From NCBI GenBank assembly GCA_031260705.1, contig JAISLA010000001.1:62001-126000 (forward strand): a stretch of DNA of 64,000 nucleotides. Direction: 5' to 3'. The DNA is from Endomicrobium sp. (lineage in GTDB: Bacteria > Elusimicrobiota > Endomicrobiia > Endomicrobiales > Endomicrobiaceae). Positions 9,005 through 20,893 of the stretch are shown here, in pieces (the stretch's first letter is position 1; every line of letters begins with the position of its first letter). The position numbers and the translations under genes were made by a program. The notes under the pieces were generated by a model. The model did no database searches and had not been told where the DNA came from. It saw only the letters and a program-made list of their open reading frames with translations.

Positions 9005-9049
9005 TGGTTTAACTTTCAAGAGAATGAGAAAGAATAAGCTGTGAAGTGA

Positions 9050-9154
9050 GTGAAAAAACTGTTTTGTATTGTATTTATATCATTTTTTCTTTATATTGCC
9101 GGTTGTGCGAAAGAAGCAGAGCAAAAATGTGCAGAGTATCAATTTAAGTCATGA
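9050..9154 (+). CDS. 34-residue lipoprotein-like ORF coupled to the DUF2779 gene
   Basis: A GTG start at 9050 opens VKKLFCIVFISFFLYIAGC, a textbook lipoprotein signal (two Lys, hydrophobic core, lipobox IAGC), followed by only 15 more residues. Its TGA overlaps the ATG of the next gene by four bases (ATGA, 9151-9154). It may be a genuine tiny lipoprotein similar in form to lysis or entericidin-type peptides, or the decayed N-terminus of a larger lipoprotein. Upstream aagctgtgaag gives no strong ribosome site. Confidence 0.45.
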   Translation: MKKLFCIVFISFFLYIAGCAKEAEQKCAEYQFKS

Positions 9155-10593
9155 GATATATAAATAAAACTGCTTTTATCAACTATTTGAGCTGTCCTAC
9201 TTTGGGCTGGATGACAAGAAGAAGTATGCTTCCAAAACTTACCGGTCCTGGTAATGAACTTCTGAGGCTTGAGGATAGAAATATACATAATATTTCATGG
9301 CATCTCTTTTCAAATACTGTAAACGCTGGAAAACTGGGAACCGGCAATGCAGTAACTAAAGAGCTGCTTTTGGATTCCGGCATTAAAACAATTTCTGGAG
9401 CTACTTTTGTTGCAGGCGGTTATCTGGCAAAAGTTGATATACTGCAAAAACTTGATGACAATTTATGGCATTTATTTAAGGTTAAGTCGGGCAGCAGATA
9501 TAAAGCTAAATACACTTACGATATGTCTTTTAGTGCGATGGTTTTGGCTAAATCGGGACTCGGCATAAGTAAAACTACTCTTCTTTATTTATCAAATAAC
9601 TATCGTCTCGGAATGGAAATATCGCAGCTTTTTAAAGAATTTGATTGTACTGAAAAAGTTGAACCGAAAGTTCCGGAATTTTTAGCTCTTTCAGATGAGG
9701 TTTTTGAAAATATTGAATCTGAAAATATGCCGGAACCTTATTTGAAAAGACACTGTAAAAACTGTCAGGTATTTGACGGCTGCATGAATAAAGATGTGAA
9801 AAACCATATATTTGATCTGCCGAGGCTTTCAGCTCTTGCGATAGAAGAATTAATAGCTATGGGTGCGGATACGATTGATAAAATTCCAGCTGATTTTAAA
9901 CTTACGCAAGTGCAGCAGATAGTTAAAAACTGCGTTTTGACAAATACAAATTATGTGTCGGAAAATTTAAAAACGGAGCTGGAGAATATAAAACAGCCTT
10001 TTTATTATCTCGATTTTGAGTCGATGATGACTATAATGCCGTTATATCGGGATATTGCTCCACATACACAGCTTTTGACGCAGTTTTCAATAGATATAAC
10101 TGACGCTGCAGGAAATATATTGGATCATTATGAGTATATTGCAGATCAGATAAGAGATTGCCGCCGTGAAATTGCTGAAAGACTTATTAAATGTCTGGGC
10201 GAAGAAGGCAGCATCGTAACCTATGCGAATTTTGAACGTGTTGCCATATCTAATCTTGCGGGACTTTTTCCTGATTTATGCGAAAAACTTAATAAAATAG
10301 CCGGAAGAATTGTCGATTTGGAACTGATCGTAAAAAAAAATTATTATGATATAAATTTTCGCGGTCGTTCGTCTATTAAGAAAGTTCTTCCGGTACTGGT
10401 TCCTGGAATGAATTATGCAGATTTGAAAATAGGAGACGGTGGAGATGCCGCCGCCTCTTTTGCTTTTATGGCGATGAGACTCTGTGATGATGAAAAAATT
10501 GAAGAAACAAAAAAAAACTTGCTGAAATATTGCGCCCAAGATACGCTGGCTATGGTGAAAATCCATCAATTCTTAAAAGCTGTTGTTTCTTGA
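9151..10593 (+). CDS. DUF2779 protein: predicted Fe-S nuclease plus DEDD exonuclease-like domain
   Basis: 480 residues. The N-terminal half resembles the RecB/Cas4-type nuclease fold of DUF2779: a lone Cys15 near the start and a CKNCxxxxGC cluster near 201-210 would together bind one Fe-S cluster, as in Cas4 and AddB, although the nuclease acidic residues look weak (KVDILQ, FKVKSG). The second half begins FYYLDFESM (about 288-296), the first motif of DEDD 3'-5' exonucleases, with later YANFE and CAQDTLAM carrying the other acidic residues. The function of the family is not established; DNA repair or defence is a reasonable guess. It is intact while its neighbours are not. Confidence 0.75.
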   Translation: MRYINKTAFINYLSCPTLGWMTRRSMLPKLTGPGNELLRLEDRNIHNISWHLFSNTVNAGKLGTGNAVTKELLLDSGIKTISGATFVAGGYLAKVDILQKLDDNLWHLFKVKSGSRYKAKYTYDMSFSAMVLAKSGLGISKTTLLYLSNNYRLGMEISQLFKEFDCTEKVEPKVPEFLALSDEVFENIESENMPEPYLKRHCKNCQVFDGCMNKDVKNHIFDLPRLSALAIEELIAMGADTIDKIPADFKLTQVQQIVKNCVLTNTNYVSENLKTELENIKQPFYYLDFESMMTIMPLYRDIAPHTQLLTQFSIDITDAAGNILDHYEYIADQIRDCRREIAERLIKCLGEEGSIVTYANFERVAISNLAGLFPDLCEKLNKIAGRIVDLELIVKKNYYDINFRGRSSIKKVLPVLVPGMNYADLKIGDGGDAAASFAFMAMRLCDDEKIEETKKNLLKYCAQDTLAMVKIHQFLKAVVS

Positions 10594-10961
10594 GTTTAAA
10601 ACCAAGGCTGATGAGTATGCTTTTGCCGTTCTAAAAAGGCGGAACTGCTTTATTGCAAAGTCTTGAAAACCTGAGAAAATACCGGATATTTCAAAGTTTT
10701 GCTTTTCAAGATGATGATGCATACGCATACAAAATGACAAAGCCTGTCATTATGCAAATCTTACCTAAATTATGATTTTAAAAGAAAGCATAAATGCATA
10801 GCGCTTGTTTGCCGGTGAGGGGCGGATATCGCAGGAAGGAAGCGTAAACGAGAAATACGTTCGGGAATGTTAAATCAGACAAATGAAAAGAGAGAAGCGG
10901 GAAAATAGATATTTGTTATTGATAAAGAATTATAAGCAGGAGATAGAACTCGGAGGAAGTT
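10594..10961. other. Intergenic stretch upstream of recA
   Basis: No gene or clear SOS box is visible. Several ORF scraps of fewer than 30 codons suggest old coding sequence. The recA ribosome site (cggaggaag) is at the right end. I see no canonical LexA operator, so SOS control cannot be claimed. Confidence 0.35.
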
Positions 10962-12059
10962 ATGGCAAAAGATGAAAAGCTTAAAGCATTGGATTTAGCT
11001 CTTTCGCAGATTGAAAAAGATTTTGGGAAAGAAGCAATTATGAGGCTTGGCGAGAAACATTCTAAGGAAAGAGTTGATTCAATACCGACAGGCGCTCTTC
11101 CTCTTGATATAGCTATCGGCATAGGAGGAATACCGCGCGGGAGAATAATTGAAATTTACGGTCCGGAATCGTCAGGGAAAACAACTCTGGCTTTATGTAT
11201 GGTTGCTGAAGCGCAAAAACTCGGCGGTATTGCAGCATATATCGATGCAGAACATGCAATGGATCCTGAGTATGCGCAAAAACTCGGTGTAGATATAGAC
11301 AATCTTCTAATATCACAGCCGGATTCGGGCGAACAGGGTCTTGAAATTGCGGACAAACTTATACGTTCCGGAGCGGTTGATATTATAGTTGTCGATTCTG
11401 TGGCGGCTCTTGTTCCTAAAGCCGAAATTGAGGGTGAGATGGGAGATTCTTTCGTAGGTCTTCAGGCAAGACTTATGAGTCAGGCTCTTAGGAAACTTAC
11501 CTCAAATATTTCCAAATCAAAAACTTCAATAGTATTTATAAATCAGCTGAGACAAAAAATAGGGGTGATGTGGGGAAGTCCCGAAACAACTCCCGGAGGC
11601 CTTGCTCTCAAATTTTACTCTTCGGTAAGGCTCGATATAAGAAGAATTGAATCAATTAAAAAAGGTGACGAAATTTTAGGCAACAGAGTAAGGGTTAAAG
11701 TTGTGAAAAATAAAGTTGCCGCTCCTTTTAAGCAGGCTGAATTTGAAATAATATTCGGGCAGGGCATTGATAAACTCGGATATCTGATAGATATGGGCGT
11801 AAATGACGGAATAATTGAAAAGGCGGGAGCATTTTTCAGCTATAATGGCGAAAGACTCGGGCAGGGAAGAGATAATGTGAAAACTTATTTATCTGGAAAT
11901 TCTGCGATTGCTGGAGAGATAGAAGCTAAAATAAGAGAAAGAATTTTAGGAGAAGATGAGAAAAAAGAAGATGCTGGAGAAGTAGAATCCGTAAAAGAAA
12001 AATCTTCTAAATCTGCAAAAAAAACAATGAGAGAAACTGATAATTTTGTTTTGCCCTAA
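10962..12059 (+). CDS. recA: Recombinase A
   Basis: Forms ATP-dependent filaments on single-stranded DNA for homologous recombination and SOS signalling. 365 residues, with Walker [10 protein letters not shown] (about 66-74), Walker [13 protein letters not shown], the L1/L2 DNA-binding loops ([19 protein letters not shown] and the [20 protein letters not shown] region) and a long acidic/basic C-terminal tail. A strong ribosome site (ggagga) is present. The reading frame is intact in a genome region where recR looks lost, so recombination may proceed with RecA loaded by another route. Its end lies close to, or overlaps, the next gene. Confidence 0.97.
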   Translation: MAKDEKLKALDLALSQIEKDFGKEAIMRLGEKHSKERVDSIPTGALPLDIAIGIGGIPRGRIIEIYGPESSGKTTLALCMVAEAQKLGGIAAYIDAEHAMDPEYAQKLGVDIDNLLISQPDSGEQGLEIADKLIRSGAVDIIVVDSVAALVPKAEIEGEMGDSFVGLQARLMSQALRKLTSNISKSKTSIVFINQLRQKIGVMWGSPETTPGGLALKFYSSVRLDIRRIESIKKGDEILGNRVRVKVVKNKVAAPFKQAEFEIIFGQGIDKLGYLIDMGVNDGIIEKAGAFFSYNGERLGQGRDNVKTYLSGNSAIAGEIEAKIRERILGEDEKKEDAGEVESVKEKSSKSAKKTMRETDNFVLP

Positions 12060-12111
12060 AATAAATAAAACAGCATTAGAAGAAGCAGATGTGGATCTGA
12101 CTTCGCTGAGC

Positions 12112-13233
12112 ATGAAAATGACGGCAAAAAATAAAAAAATCAAAATAAGAAAAATAATTAAAGATTTTTTTAAAAGTTTTCCTTATTCTTTCTGTCTGGC
12201 GTTAAAAAAAAATGAAGATAAAAATGTTTATATTGCCGTAGTTAGTGCGGGTGGCGTAGGTGATATTATAAGGCAGAAAGATGCACTGTTAAAGCTTATT
12301 GACATATTTCCGTCGGCGGTAATTGATGTTTATAATATGAAGTCCAAACCATTTTTAGCGGATGTGAAAAATATAAGATTTTTCTTTAGCAGAGATGCTA
12401 TAGGTCTTACGCGTAAGAAATATGATATTGTTGTGGATTATTTGAGTTTGGACAGAGTGACATCAGGTGCGGCGGATTTAAATATAAATAATTTAAAAAA
12501 CGCTGCTGTAAAAAAATTTGCAGCCGGTTTTGAAGAAATAAAAAAAGAGTATCCATACTGTTTCGGTTTTAAAAATCAATATCTTTTTCAGAAAGAAGCC
12601 GTTAAAAACGGCTTGAAGATAAATGATGTTATTAAACTGACCGCCGGGATTAAAGACATCAAAAAAAATAATTTGGTACTAAATTATAAGGAGCGGGATA
12701 TTTCAAAATTCGGGTTGGATAAAGAAGATAAGTACATAACTTTCCAGCACGGCTGGGGAGATAAGGGTTATATACCCGGCAGGAACGGATGGCATACAAA
12801 AATATGGGAAACGAAAAACTGGAAAAGATTGTTGAAAAATATAAAGAAAGAATTGAAAAATTTTAAGATAGTTCAGGTCGGTATAAGCAGCGATTATCTG
12901 GAAGAGACGGATTTGGATTTAAATGGAAAAACTTCTTTTGATGAGCTTTGCTCGGTTATTAAGTATTCGTCGCTTCATATTGATACTGACGGCGGCTGTA
13001 TGCATATCGCTGAAGCTTTGAATGTTAAATCCGTAATTCTTTTCGGACCTTCTAATGTTAAATATGTCGGTTATGACAATAATGTAAATATTGCATCGGG
13101 ATTGTGTTCAGATTGTTTTACGGTAATTGAGGATTGGGGATCAAAATGTGTCAGGGGTTTTGAAAAACCTGTTTGTATGAGTTCTATTTCGCCGGAGTTT
13201 GTAGCAGAAATAGTTTGCAGACAGCTGGCTTAA
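12112..13233 (+). CDS. Glycosyltransferase family 9 (heptosyltransferase-like)
   Basis: A GT-B fold transferase of the ADP-heptose:LPS heptosyltransferase family, which adds sugars to the inner core of lipopolysaccharide at the cytoplasmic membrane. Visible are the N-terminal VVSAGGVGDIIRQKDAL loop that begins the acceptor domain, and the C-terminal donor-site text DTDGGCMHIAEALNVKSVILFGPS. I place the start at 12112 (SMKMTAKNKK region); an upstream ATG at 12046 would overlap recA by 14 bases and add 22 residues without a better ribosome site. The exact sugar and acceptor are unknown. recX, the usual recA neighbour, is absent. Confidence 0.82.
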   Translation: MKMTAKNKKIKIRKIIKDFFKSFPYSFCLALKKNEDKNVYIAVVSAGGVGDIIRQKDALLKLIDIFPSAVIDVYNMKSKPFLADVKNIRFFFSRDAIGLTRKKYDIVVDYLSLDRVTSGAADLNINNLKNAAVKKFAAGFEEIKKEYPYCFGFKNQYLFQKEAVKNGLKINDVIKLTAGIKDIKKNNLVLNYKERDISKFGLDKEDKYITFQHGWGDKGYIPGRNGWHTKIWETKNWKRLLKNIKKELKNFKIVQVGISSDYLEETDLDLNGKTSFDELCSVIKYSSLHIDTDGGCMHIAEALNVKSVILFGPSNVKYVGYDNNVNIASGLCSDCFTVIEDWGSKCVRGFEKPVCMSSISPEFVAEIVCRQLA

Positions 13234-13289
13234 TCAGATGCGTTGCCGCAATTTGTCGTTGACTGCATGGACAATGCGGGAGTAGTTCG

Positions 13290-13367
13290 ATGAAAGTGGT
13301 TGTCGTCGGCGCAGGTTTTATGAGTTTTAACATTGCGGATGTTTTGCAGGAAAAATTTTGGATTTAA
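13290..13367 (+). pseudogene. N-terminal scrap of an NAD-binding protein
   Basis: 25 codons starting MKVVVVGAGFM and continuing SFNIADVLQEKF, then a stop. This is a Rossmann GxGxxG-like opening typical of TrkA/Ktr potassium-channel subunits or of saccharopine-dehydrogenase-like enzymes. Nothing of the remaining domains is visible before the next gene 59 bases downstream, so most of the gene has been deleted. The second Gly of the motif is already Ser. Confidence 0.5.
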
Positions 13368-13425
13368 ACCGGGATTTGACAAAGAAAAAGCTAAAAAAAC
13401 AATATGATGCTTCAAAGAAGGTTAA

Positions 13426-14451
13426 ATGAAAGCTTTTGTTCTGGCGGCCGGAGCAGGGAAAAGACTCAGACCGTTGACGATCGATATACCTAAACCGATG
13501 ATTCCTATTTTAGGAAAACCCGCTTTATACCATACGTTTTTAAATCTTAAGAAGAACGGTTTTGACAGCGTTTGTGTGAATCTATATCATCATCCTGACA
13601 TTATAATGGATTTTTTTAAAAATAATGATACTGGCGTTAAATTGGATTTCTCTGTCGAGAAAAAACTTTTGGGAACTGCCGGTGCAATAAAAAACAAAGA
13701 AAGTTTTTTTGACGATACGTTCGTAGTTATGTCGGGAGACGGACTGAGTGATATTAATCTTGAAAAAGCCGTTGATTTTCATAAGAAAAAAAAATCTTTA
13801 GCTACGGTAATTTTAAAAAAAATAGATTTGAGATTTGAGTACGGCGTTGCTGTAACCGGTAAAGACGGCAAAATAAAATCGTTTATTGAAAAACCGCTTT
13901 GGAGTGATATTTTTGACAATAGAGTAAATGCTGGGATTTATATTTTTGAACCGGAAATTTTTGAATTTATTCCCGAGAATAAATTTTTTGATTTTAGTGC
14001 GGATTTGTTTCCCCTTTTAATGAGGGAGAGGAGAAAAATTTACGGTTATGTAATGGACGAATATTGGACTGATATAGGAAATACTTTTGAGTATAAGAAA
14101 GGCGTCTTTGATGTGTTAGATGGCAGGATTGAAGTTAATACGGGAATTAAGAAAAAAAGAAACAAGTACGTAAGTTCTAACGCGGAAATTGACAAGAGCG
14201 TTAAAATACACGGACCATGCTTTATAGGAAATAATGTTGTAATAGAAAAAAATGCGGTAATTGAACCGTACGCCGTGATATCAGACAATGTGAAAATAAG
14301 CAGTAATGTATCTGTGGAAAAATCAATAGTTTGGGAGAATTCAAAAATCGGCAGCAATGTAAAAATAATAAACACTATAGTGGGCTTTGGCACAAGAATA
14401 CCGGACAATATAACATTGTTTGATTCTATAGTGATGGAGGAATATTCCTAA
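13426..14451 (+). CDS. Sugar-1-phosphate nucleotidyltransferase with left-handed helix domain
   Basis: Makes an NDP-sugar from a sugar 1-phosphate and NTP. The nucleotidyltransferase domain opens MKAFVLAAGAGKRLRPLT with the signature GxGxRLxPLT and PKPMIPI, has the VMSGDGLSD metal site (about 103-111), the FIEKP lysine (about 153-157) and NAGIYIFEPEIF. From about 235 it carries a short left-handed beta helix of hexapeptide repeats. Overall it resembles GDP-mannose or glucose-1-phosphate transferases of the GMPP/RmlA-like group; the sugar cannot be assigned. It lies among glycosyltransferases, so an LPS or surface-glycan role is likely. Confidence 0.85.
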   Translation: MKAFVLAAGAGKRLRPLTIDIPKPMIPILGKPALYHTFLNLKKNGFDSVCVNLYHHPDIIMDFFKNNDTGVKLDFSVEKKLLGTAGAIKNKESFFDDTFVVMSGDGLSDINLEKAVDFHKKKKSLATVILKKIDLRFEYGVAVTGKDGKIKSFIEKPLWSDIFDNRVNAGIYIFEPEIFEFIPENKFFDFSADLFPLLMRERRKIYGYVMDEYWTDIGNTFEYKKGVFDVLDGRIEVNTGIKKKRNKYVSSNAEIDKSVKIHGPCFIGNNVVIEKNAVIEPYAVISDNVKISSNVSVEKSIVWENSKIGSNVKIINTIVGFGTRIPDNITLFDSIVMEEYS

Positions 14452-14510
14452 GCGTGTTTGTGCTGATAGTGTAGCTGCGACACCGGAATTTTCCGTTAAA
14501 AGAGGTTTTT

Positions 14511-17141
<2,631 letters not shown>

Positions 17142-17243
17142 GTTATAGAATATCTGAAGTAGTGCAGGATTAATATGCAAACAATCGCTAATGAACGCTC
17201 AAGTCCAGTTATAGAATATCTGAAGTAGTGCAGGATTAATATG
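17142..17243. repeat. Perfect 36-nt direct repeat with a 30-nt unique spacer
   Basis: The 36 bases at 17142-17177, starting gttatagaatatctgaagta, recur without mismatch at 17208-17243. The flanking bases differ on both sides of both copies, so the repeat is exactly 36 nt, and the bases between (17178-17207) are 30 nt of unrelated sequence. The geometry equals that of many CRISPR arrays, and the repeat begins GTTATAG as some type II repeats do, but there are only two copies, no Cas gene in the window, and the repeat end does not mirror its start. A duplication inside a decaying gene is the alternative. Confidence 0.8.
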
Positions 17244-17321
17244 TGTCACAGCTATGAGATTGTTAAATGTGTGAAAGTTGTTAGGAGATAGAGGTAAGAA
17301 GCAAGCCAGTCGGAATAATTA

Positions 17322-17361
17322 ATCTAGACAAACTAGACAAATTCAAATTTTGTATCTAGAT
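17322..17361. repeat. Inverted repeat upstream of a small membrane protein gene
   Basis: The sequence atctagaca at the left is mirrored by tgtatctagat at the right, giving an imperfect hairpin with a 20-base interior that itself contains a second ctagaca copy. It lies about 60 bases before the ORF at 17419. Either an operator-like element or the trace of a small mobile repeat. Confidence 0.4.
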
Positions 17362-17418
17362 AAAGAGATCGATAAATGTTTGTGCGTCTAAGTAAGAGGA
17401 CGAGTTTTTAAACGTGTT

Positions 17419-17613
17419 ATGAAAAAACTAATAGTGATTTTACTAATGGTAATAATCATGTTATCTGTATACGAGCGGAAACATATTGAAATTCCTCAAA
17501 TTTCAGATGAAGGAGCTGAACAAGAACTAATTAAAATGATAGACAGAATGCTGAACGGTCCTGAAAGGGCTGAAAAAGAAGCTGAAACAGAGCTAAGCGA
17601 GATATTAGAATAA
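17419..17613 (+). CDS. Small single-pass or secreted protein, unknown
   Basis: 64 residues: MKK followed by a hydrophobic stretch (about 4-17, IVILLMVIIMLSV) that could be a signal anchor or uncleaved signal, then an acidic helical tail rich in Glu (EAETELSEILE). No known family. Its upstream ribosome site is weak. A similar short start, MKKVIAVLPDNGIKK, follows at 17629 and stops at once, which may be debris of a related gene. It could be the N-terminus of a larger lost protein. Confidence 0.4.
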   Translation: MKKLIVILLMVIIMLSVYERKHIEIPQISDEGAEQELIKMIDRMLNGPERAEKEAETELSEILE

Positions 17614-17698
17614 TACGAAAGGGCAAAAAATGAAAAAAGTAATTGCAGTATTGCCTGATAACGGAATAAAAAAATGAATAATAGCAGGAAACGAGAGA

Positions 17699-18775
17699 AT
17701 GCAGAGCGCATTAAAGGTAAAAATGAGATCTTTAAAGGAATACTTGGCAAAGAAGATTTTTGATAAAAAAAATAAATCTGGCAAAACTTTAGATATGGAT
17801 GAAGCCAAGTCAGTTTTGTTTTTCAGAAATGATGATAAAATAGGCGATATTACGATTTCAACTCTGCTTTTTAGGGAAATAAAAAAAAAATATCCCGATA
17901 TTGAGATTATAATTCTTTGCGGCAGGAATAACAAAGAAATAATAAGATATAACAATAATGTCAGCCGGATATATGAAACCGGAAAAAGTTTTTTTGAGGA
18001 TATTTCCGTTTTCAGAAAACTGCGGAAACAGAATGTAAGTCTTGCCGTCGATTTTTATCCATTCGGACAGCGTTTCAAACATTTGCTGATGCTGCGCATT
18101 ATTGCTCCGGAATTTCTTATAGGGTTTTACAAGAATTCATATAATATCTATGACTTATCAATTGAGATGGATTTTTTTTTCCTGCATATTTCAAAGTGGT
18201 ATGAATATCTGTTAGGAATCCTGAAAGTTGAAAATCCTGATTTAAAATATGATATAGTTCTTACTTCTAAAGAAGAAAGAAAAGCTCTTAAATTAATCGA
18301 AAAATGTAGTGCTGAACACAGAGTAGTTTTAAATCCTTTTGCTGCAAGCAGACATAGAAGTTTCGGTTATTGCAAACTTAAAGAACTGATAGGTATTACA
18401 GAGGATGAGATTGATTGTTGCGTATTTGTATTATGCCATAAAAAAAATGGGGAAAAAATAAAGTTTTTGGAAAATGACAGAACTTTTGTGTCCGGCTTTG
18501 AATCCGTTCTAGAAAGCGCCGCTTTAATAAAGTATGCGGATGCGGTAATTACTCCTGATACGTCTATAGTCCATATTGCGTCGGCTTTTAGTAAAAAAAC
18601 AGTAGCTTTATATTTGGATTATTCAAATACTTATGAAAAAATCAACATTATCTGGGCACCTAATAATCCGAATGCTGTCCAGCTTTTTGTCGATACAAAA
18701 AACGGCAGTTTGGAAAACGATATAAAAAATATACACAGCATCGATATTGTGAAAGCTTTACAAAAACTTTTATAA
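17699..18775 (+). CDS. Glycosyltransferase family 9 (heptosyltransferase-like)
   Basis: 358 residues of GT-B fold. The acceptor domain begins SVLFFRNDDKIGDITISTLLFREIKKKYP, the family's nucleotide-free N-terminal motif with Asp-Lys-Ile-Gly-Asp, and the donor domain carries YADAVITPDTSIVHIASAFSKKTVALY, matching the TPDTGxxHIAAA signature of ADP-heptose transferases. Probably adds a heptose or other sugar to the lipopolysaccharide core. It is the second GT9 gene of this region and precedes a GT2-type gene by 11 bases, so the two likely form an operon. An ATG at residue 9 is an alternative start. Confidence 0.85.
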   Translation: MQSALKVKMRSLKEYLAKKIFDKKNKSGKTLDMDEAKSVLFFRNDDKIGDITISTLLFREIKKKYPDIEIIILCGRNNKEIIRYNNNVSRIYETGKSFFEDISVFRKLRKQNVSLAVDFYPFGQRFKHLLMLRIIAPEFLIGFYKNSYNIYDLSIEMDFFFLHISKWYEYLLGILKVENPDLKYDIVLTSKEERKALKLIEKCSAEHRVVLNPFAASRHRSFGYCKLKELIGITEDEIDCCVFVLCHKKNGEKIKFLENDRTFVSGFESVLESAALIKYADAVITPDTSIVHIASAFSKKTVALYLDYSNTYEKINIIWAPNNPNAVQLFVDTKNGSLENDIKNIHSIDIVKALQKLL

Positions 18776-18786
18776 GAATTTTTAAA

Positions 18787-19632
18787 ATGAAACTGATGAT
18801 AGCAATACCTGTTTACAATAGGAAAAAATATCTTGAGATTACTGCAAAATCTTTATACGAGTGTTCAAATATTGATAAAAGCGTAATAAGAGTTTTTAAT
18901 GATTGCAGCACTGAATTTGATGATAACTATTTAAAACAACTGTTTAATAAATCTAATGCCCACATTATAAGTAGAGAAAAGAACTTAAAAGCCGATGGGA
19001 ATGCCTATCAGATTATGCTTGATTTTTTAAATACGGATAATGATGTTTTGTTTATCTGCGATTCTGATTTATTGTTGAGACCAGATGCTGTGGATTATAT
19101 TTTGAATAACTTTGCGAGGACCGACGGTTTTCTTGGATTGTATAATTCAGAGCTTCACAGGGACATATATTTTGACGGTGAATTTGTATATAAAGAGGAC
19201 GCTGGTTTTGCCGGAATATGCATATCAAAAAATCTTCTTCAAAAATTTGTTTCAAAACAGGAAGAAAGCTCAGGATCTATGGACTTTAAATTATCTGACT
19301 TTTTAATTGACAGCGGCGTAAGACTTATGGTTGCGAAAAATTGTTATGTTCAGCATATAGGTTTTTGCGGGCAGAACTGCAACAGTTTGTCTTCGATTGA
19401 GTTCTCTGCGAATTTTATGCCTCTGTCGGATTTTAACCGGGAAATAATAGACGAAATTCTTCCTACGGTGTTAAAAATACAGGCGAATATGATAAGACAT
19501 CTTTTGTTTGAAGATAAATACAGAAAGCACGGGTTCAGTCTTCATCAGACTTGCAATTATTTTAAAAAGAAAAGGAAAATAAAAACGTTAAAAAAATACT
19601 ATGCGCGTAAATATGCTGTAAAAATCGTTTAG
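18787..19632 (+). CDS. GT-A type glycosyltransferase (GT2-like)
   Basis: 281 residues. The start LMIAIPVYNRKKYLEITAKSL is the nucleotide-binding beginning of family 2 glycosyltransferases, and FICDSDLLLRPDAVDYIL (about 81-97) contains the DxD-like metal site DSD. The C-terminal part is basic (KKKRKIKTLKKYYARKY), suited to contact with membrane phospholipid. The donor and acceptor are not identifiable. It follows a GT9 gene at 11 bases with no clear ribosome site of its own, so coupling is likely; both probably act on LPS or another surface glycan. Confidence 0.78.
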   Translation: MKLMIAIPVYNRKKYLEITAKSLYECSNIDKSVIRVFNDCSTEFDDNYLKQLFNKSNAHIISREKNLKADGNAYQIMLDFLNTDNDVLFICDSDLLLRPDAVDYILNNFARTDGFLGLYNSELHRDIYFDGEFVYKEDAGFAGICISKNLLQKFVSKQEESSGSMDFKLSDFLIDSGVRLMVAKNCYVQHIGFCGQNCNSLSSIEFSANFMPLSDFNREIIDEILPTVLKIQANMIRHLLFEDKYRKHGFSLHQTCNYFKKKRKIKTLKKYYARKYAVKIV

Positions 19633-19766
19633 AAAAAATCGGGATTTCCCGGCTGAAAAAATAAAGAATTCATCATAAGTTTATTTGCGTAAACTTGTAG
19701 TTTTACGAACGTTTAAGTTAATTTTTTTGATTTTTGACAAACATTTTTGTGACATACTTTGAATTT

Positions 19767-20893
19767 ATGAGAAAGATATTTGGTGTTCTGTTGTTTTCGG
19801 CTTTTTACACTGTGGTTTTTGCCGACGCAATACGTGCTGAACCGCCGTTAATTTACCACAATTTAGATCAGGGTAGCTTTTTTATGCGCTATCAAGAAGT
19901 TTATGCAGATGTCGCTGTTTTTCCGTTTGACAGAACAGTTTTGTTTAAAGTCGGCGGCAATGATCACGATGAAATTTCATACAATTATTTTCAGGAATTT
20001 GATTATGATCCGGCAGACAAGTTTAAACTTACGGAACTGCACGAGCAGAATACTTTTTCAATATATGGTGAAGAAGATGCGGTTTTTCGGGTAAAGTGCT
20101 ACAGTCAGATGGACCATCCTCAACTTTTTTGACGTTTCCGTCTGGTTCAACGCAAACTTATGCGATGAATGAAAGCGTCGCGGAGATAATGTCTATATAT
20201 GCGCTTTGTCTTTGAAAAAAGGGAGCTATCGCTGCTATAAGTACGCAACTGCCGACGGACGCTGCGAAATATCGGGGCAATGGCATGTTACTACAAGACC
20301 TTATAATTTTGTCAGGAAAGATCCCGTTGATGATGTTTTGCCTGATAATGTTTGTTTTTCATGGAGCGTAAGCAGCGAAAAAGAATGATGAGTTGTCTTA
20401 CGAATTGTATATAGGATTTAAACCGTCGAAAGTAGATTTGAATAAGTTTGAAAACTGTCCCGGCGTCAATTCGTCATCATTTGTCATTTCGAAGCTCGAA
20501 CATAAAAAACGGTATTACTGGTATATGATAGTAAAAAATAAGTTCAGCGCTTTTCTTGAGACCGAAATGTATTGTTTTATAACCGGAGGAATGGTAGAAA
20601 AATTTTATAATGCTCCAAATCCTTTCAGTCCCATAAAAGACGGCAAAACTTGTTTTGTTTTTTGTATGCGCTGCGACGGGACGGCGCGGATAGTTATTTA
20701 TTTCGAGTATGGCGATAAAGTGTAGGAATCGGATTCTGCTTTCTTTTCAGAAAATACTTCGCAGACTATAAGATATGATGGAAGAAACAATGCCGGCAGA
20801 CTGCTTTATGACGGCACTTATCTGGCAGTTTTAACAAAGAAATATTCAGATAAAACGGAAATGGAAAAGTGCAGAATCCTTATAATAAAATAG
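19767..20893 (+). pseudogene. Secreted FlgD-like/Fn3-like protein, multiply frameshifted
   Basis: The start MRKIFGVLLFSAFYTVVFADA is a signal peptide. Pieces in three frames follow: a beta-rich region to 20132, a second near 20150-20210, a third to 20385 (GSYRCYKYATADGRC), and a fourth from about 20390 (ELYIGFKPSKV) that reads through NAPNPFSP, DGTARIVIY and, after a TAG where a Trp codon is expected (20723), continues to RYDGRNNAGRLLYDGTYLAVL and stops at 20891. The last part matches the FlgD-type Ig domain with the PNPF motif that ends many secreted proteins of this phylum and of Bacteroidota. At least three frameshifts and one nonsense change. Confidence 0.75.

Noticed and set aside
10594-10961. 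LexA box before recA
   Set aside because: Short GTTC/GAAT words occur but no properly spaced palindrome of any known LexA type.
12046-12111. Upstream ATG for the first GT9 gene
   Set aside because: It overlaps recA and adds acidic text without family similarity; the basic start at 12112 fits better, though this is not certain.
19734-19766. Upstream TTG start for the dead FlgD-like gene
   Set aside because: That TTG is part of a TTGACA -35-like box; the signal peptide begins properly at ATG 19767.
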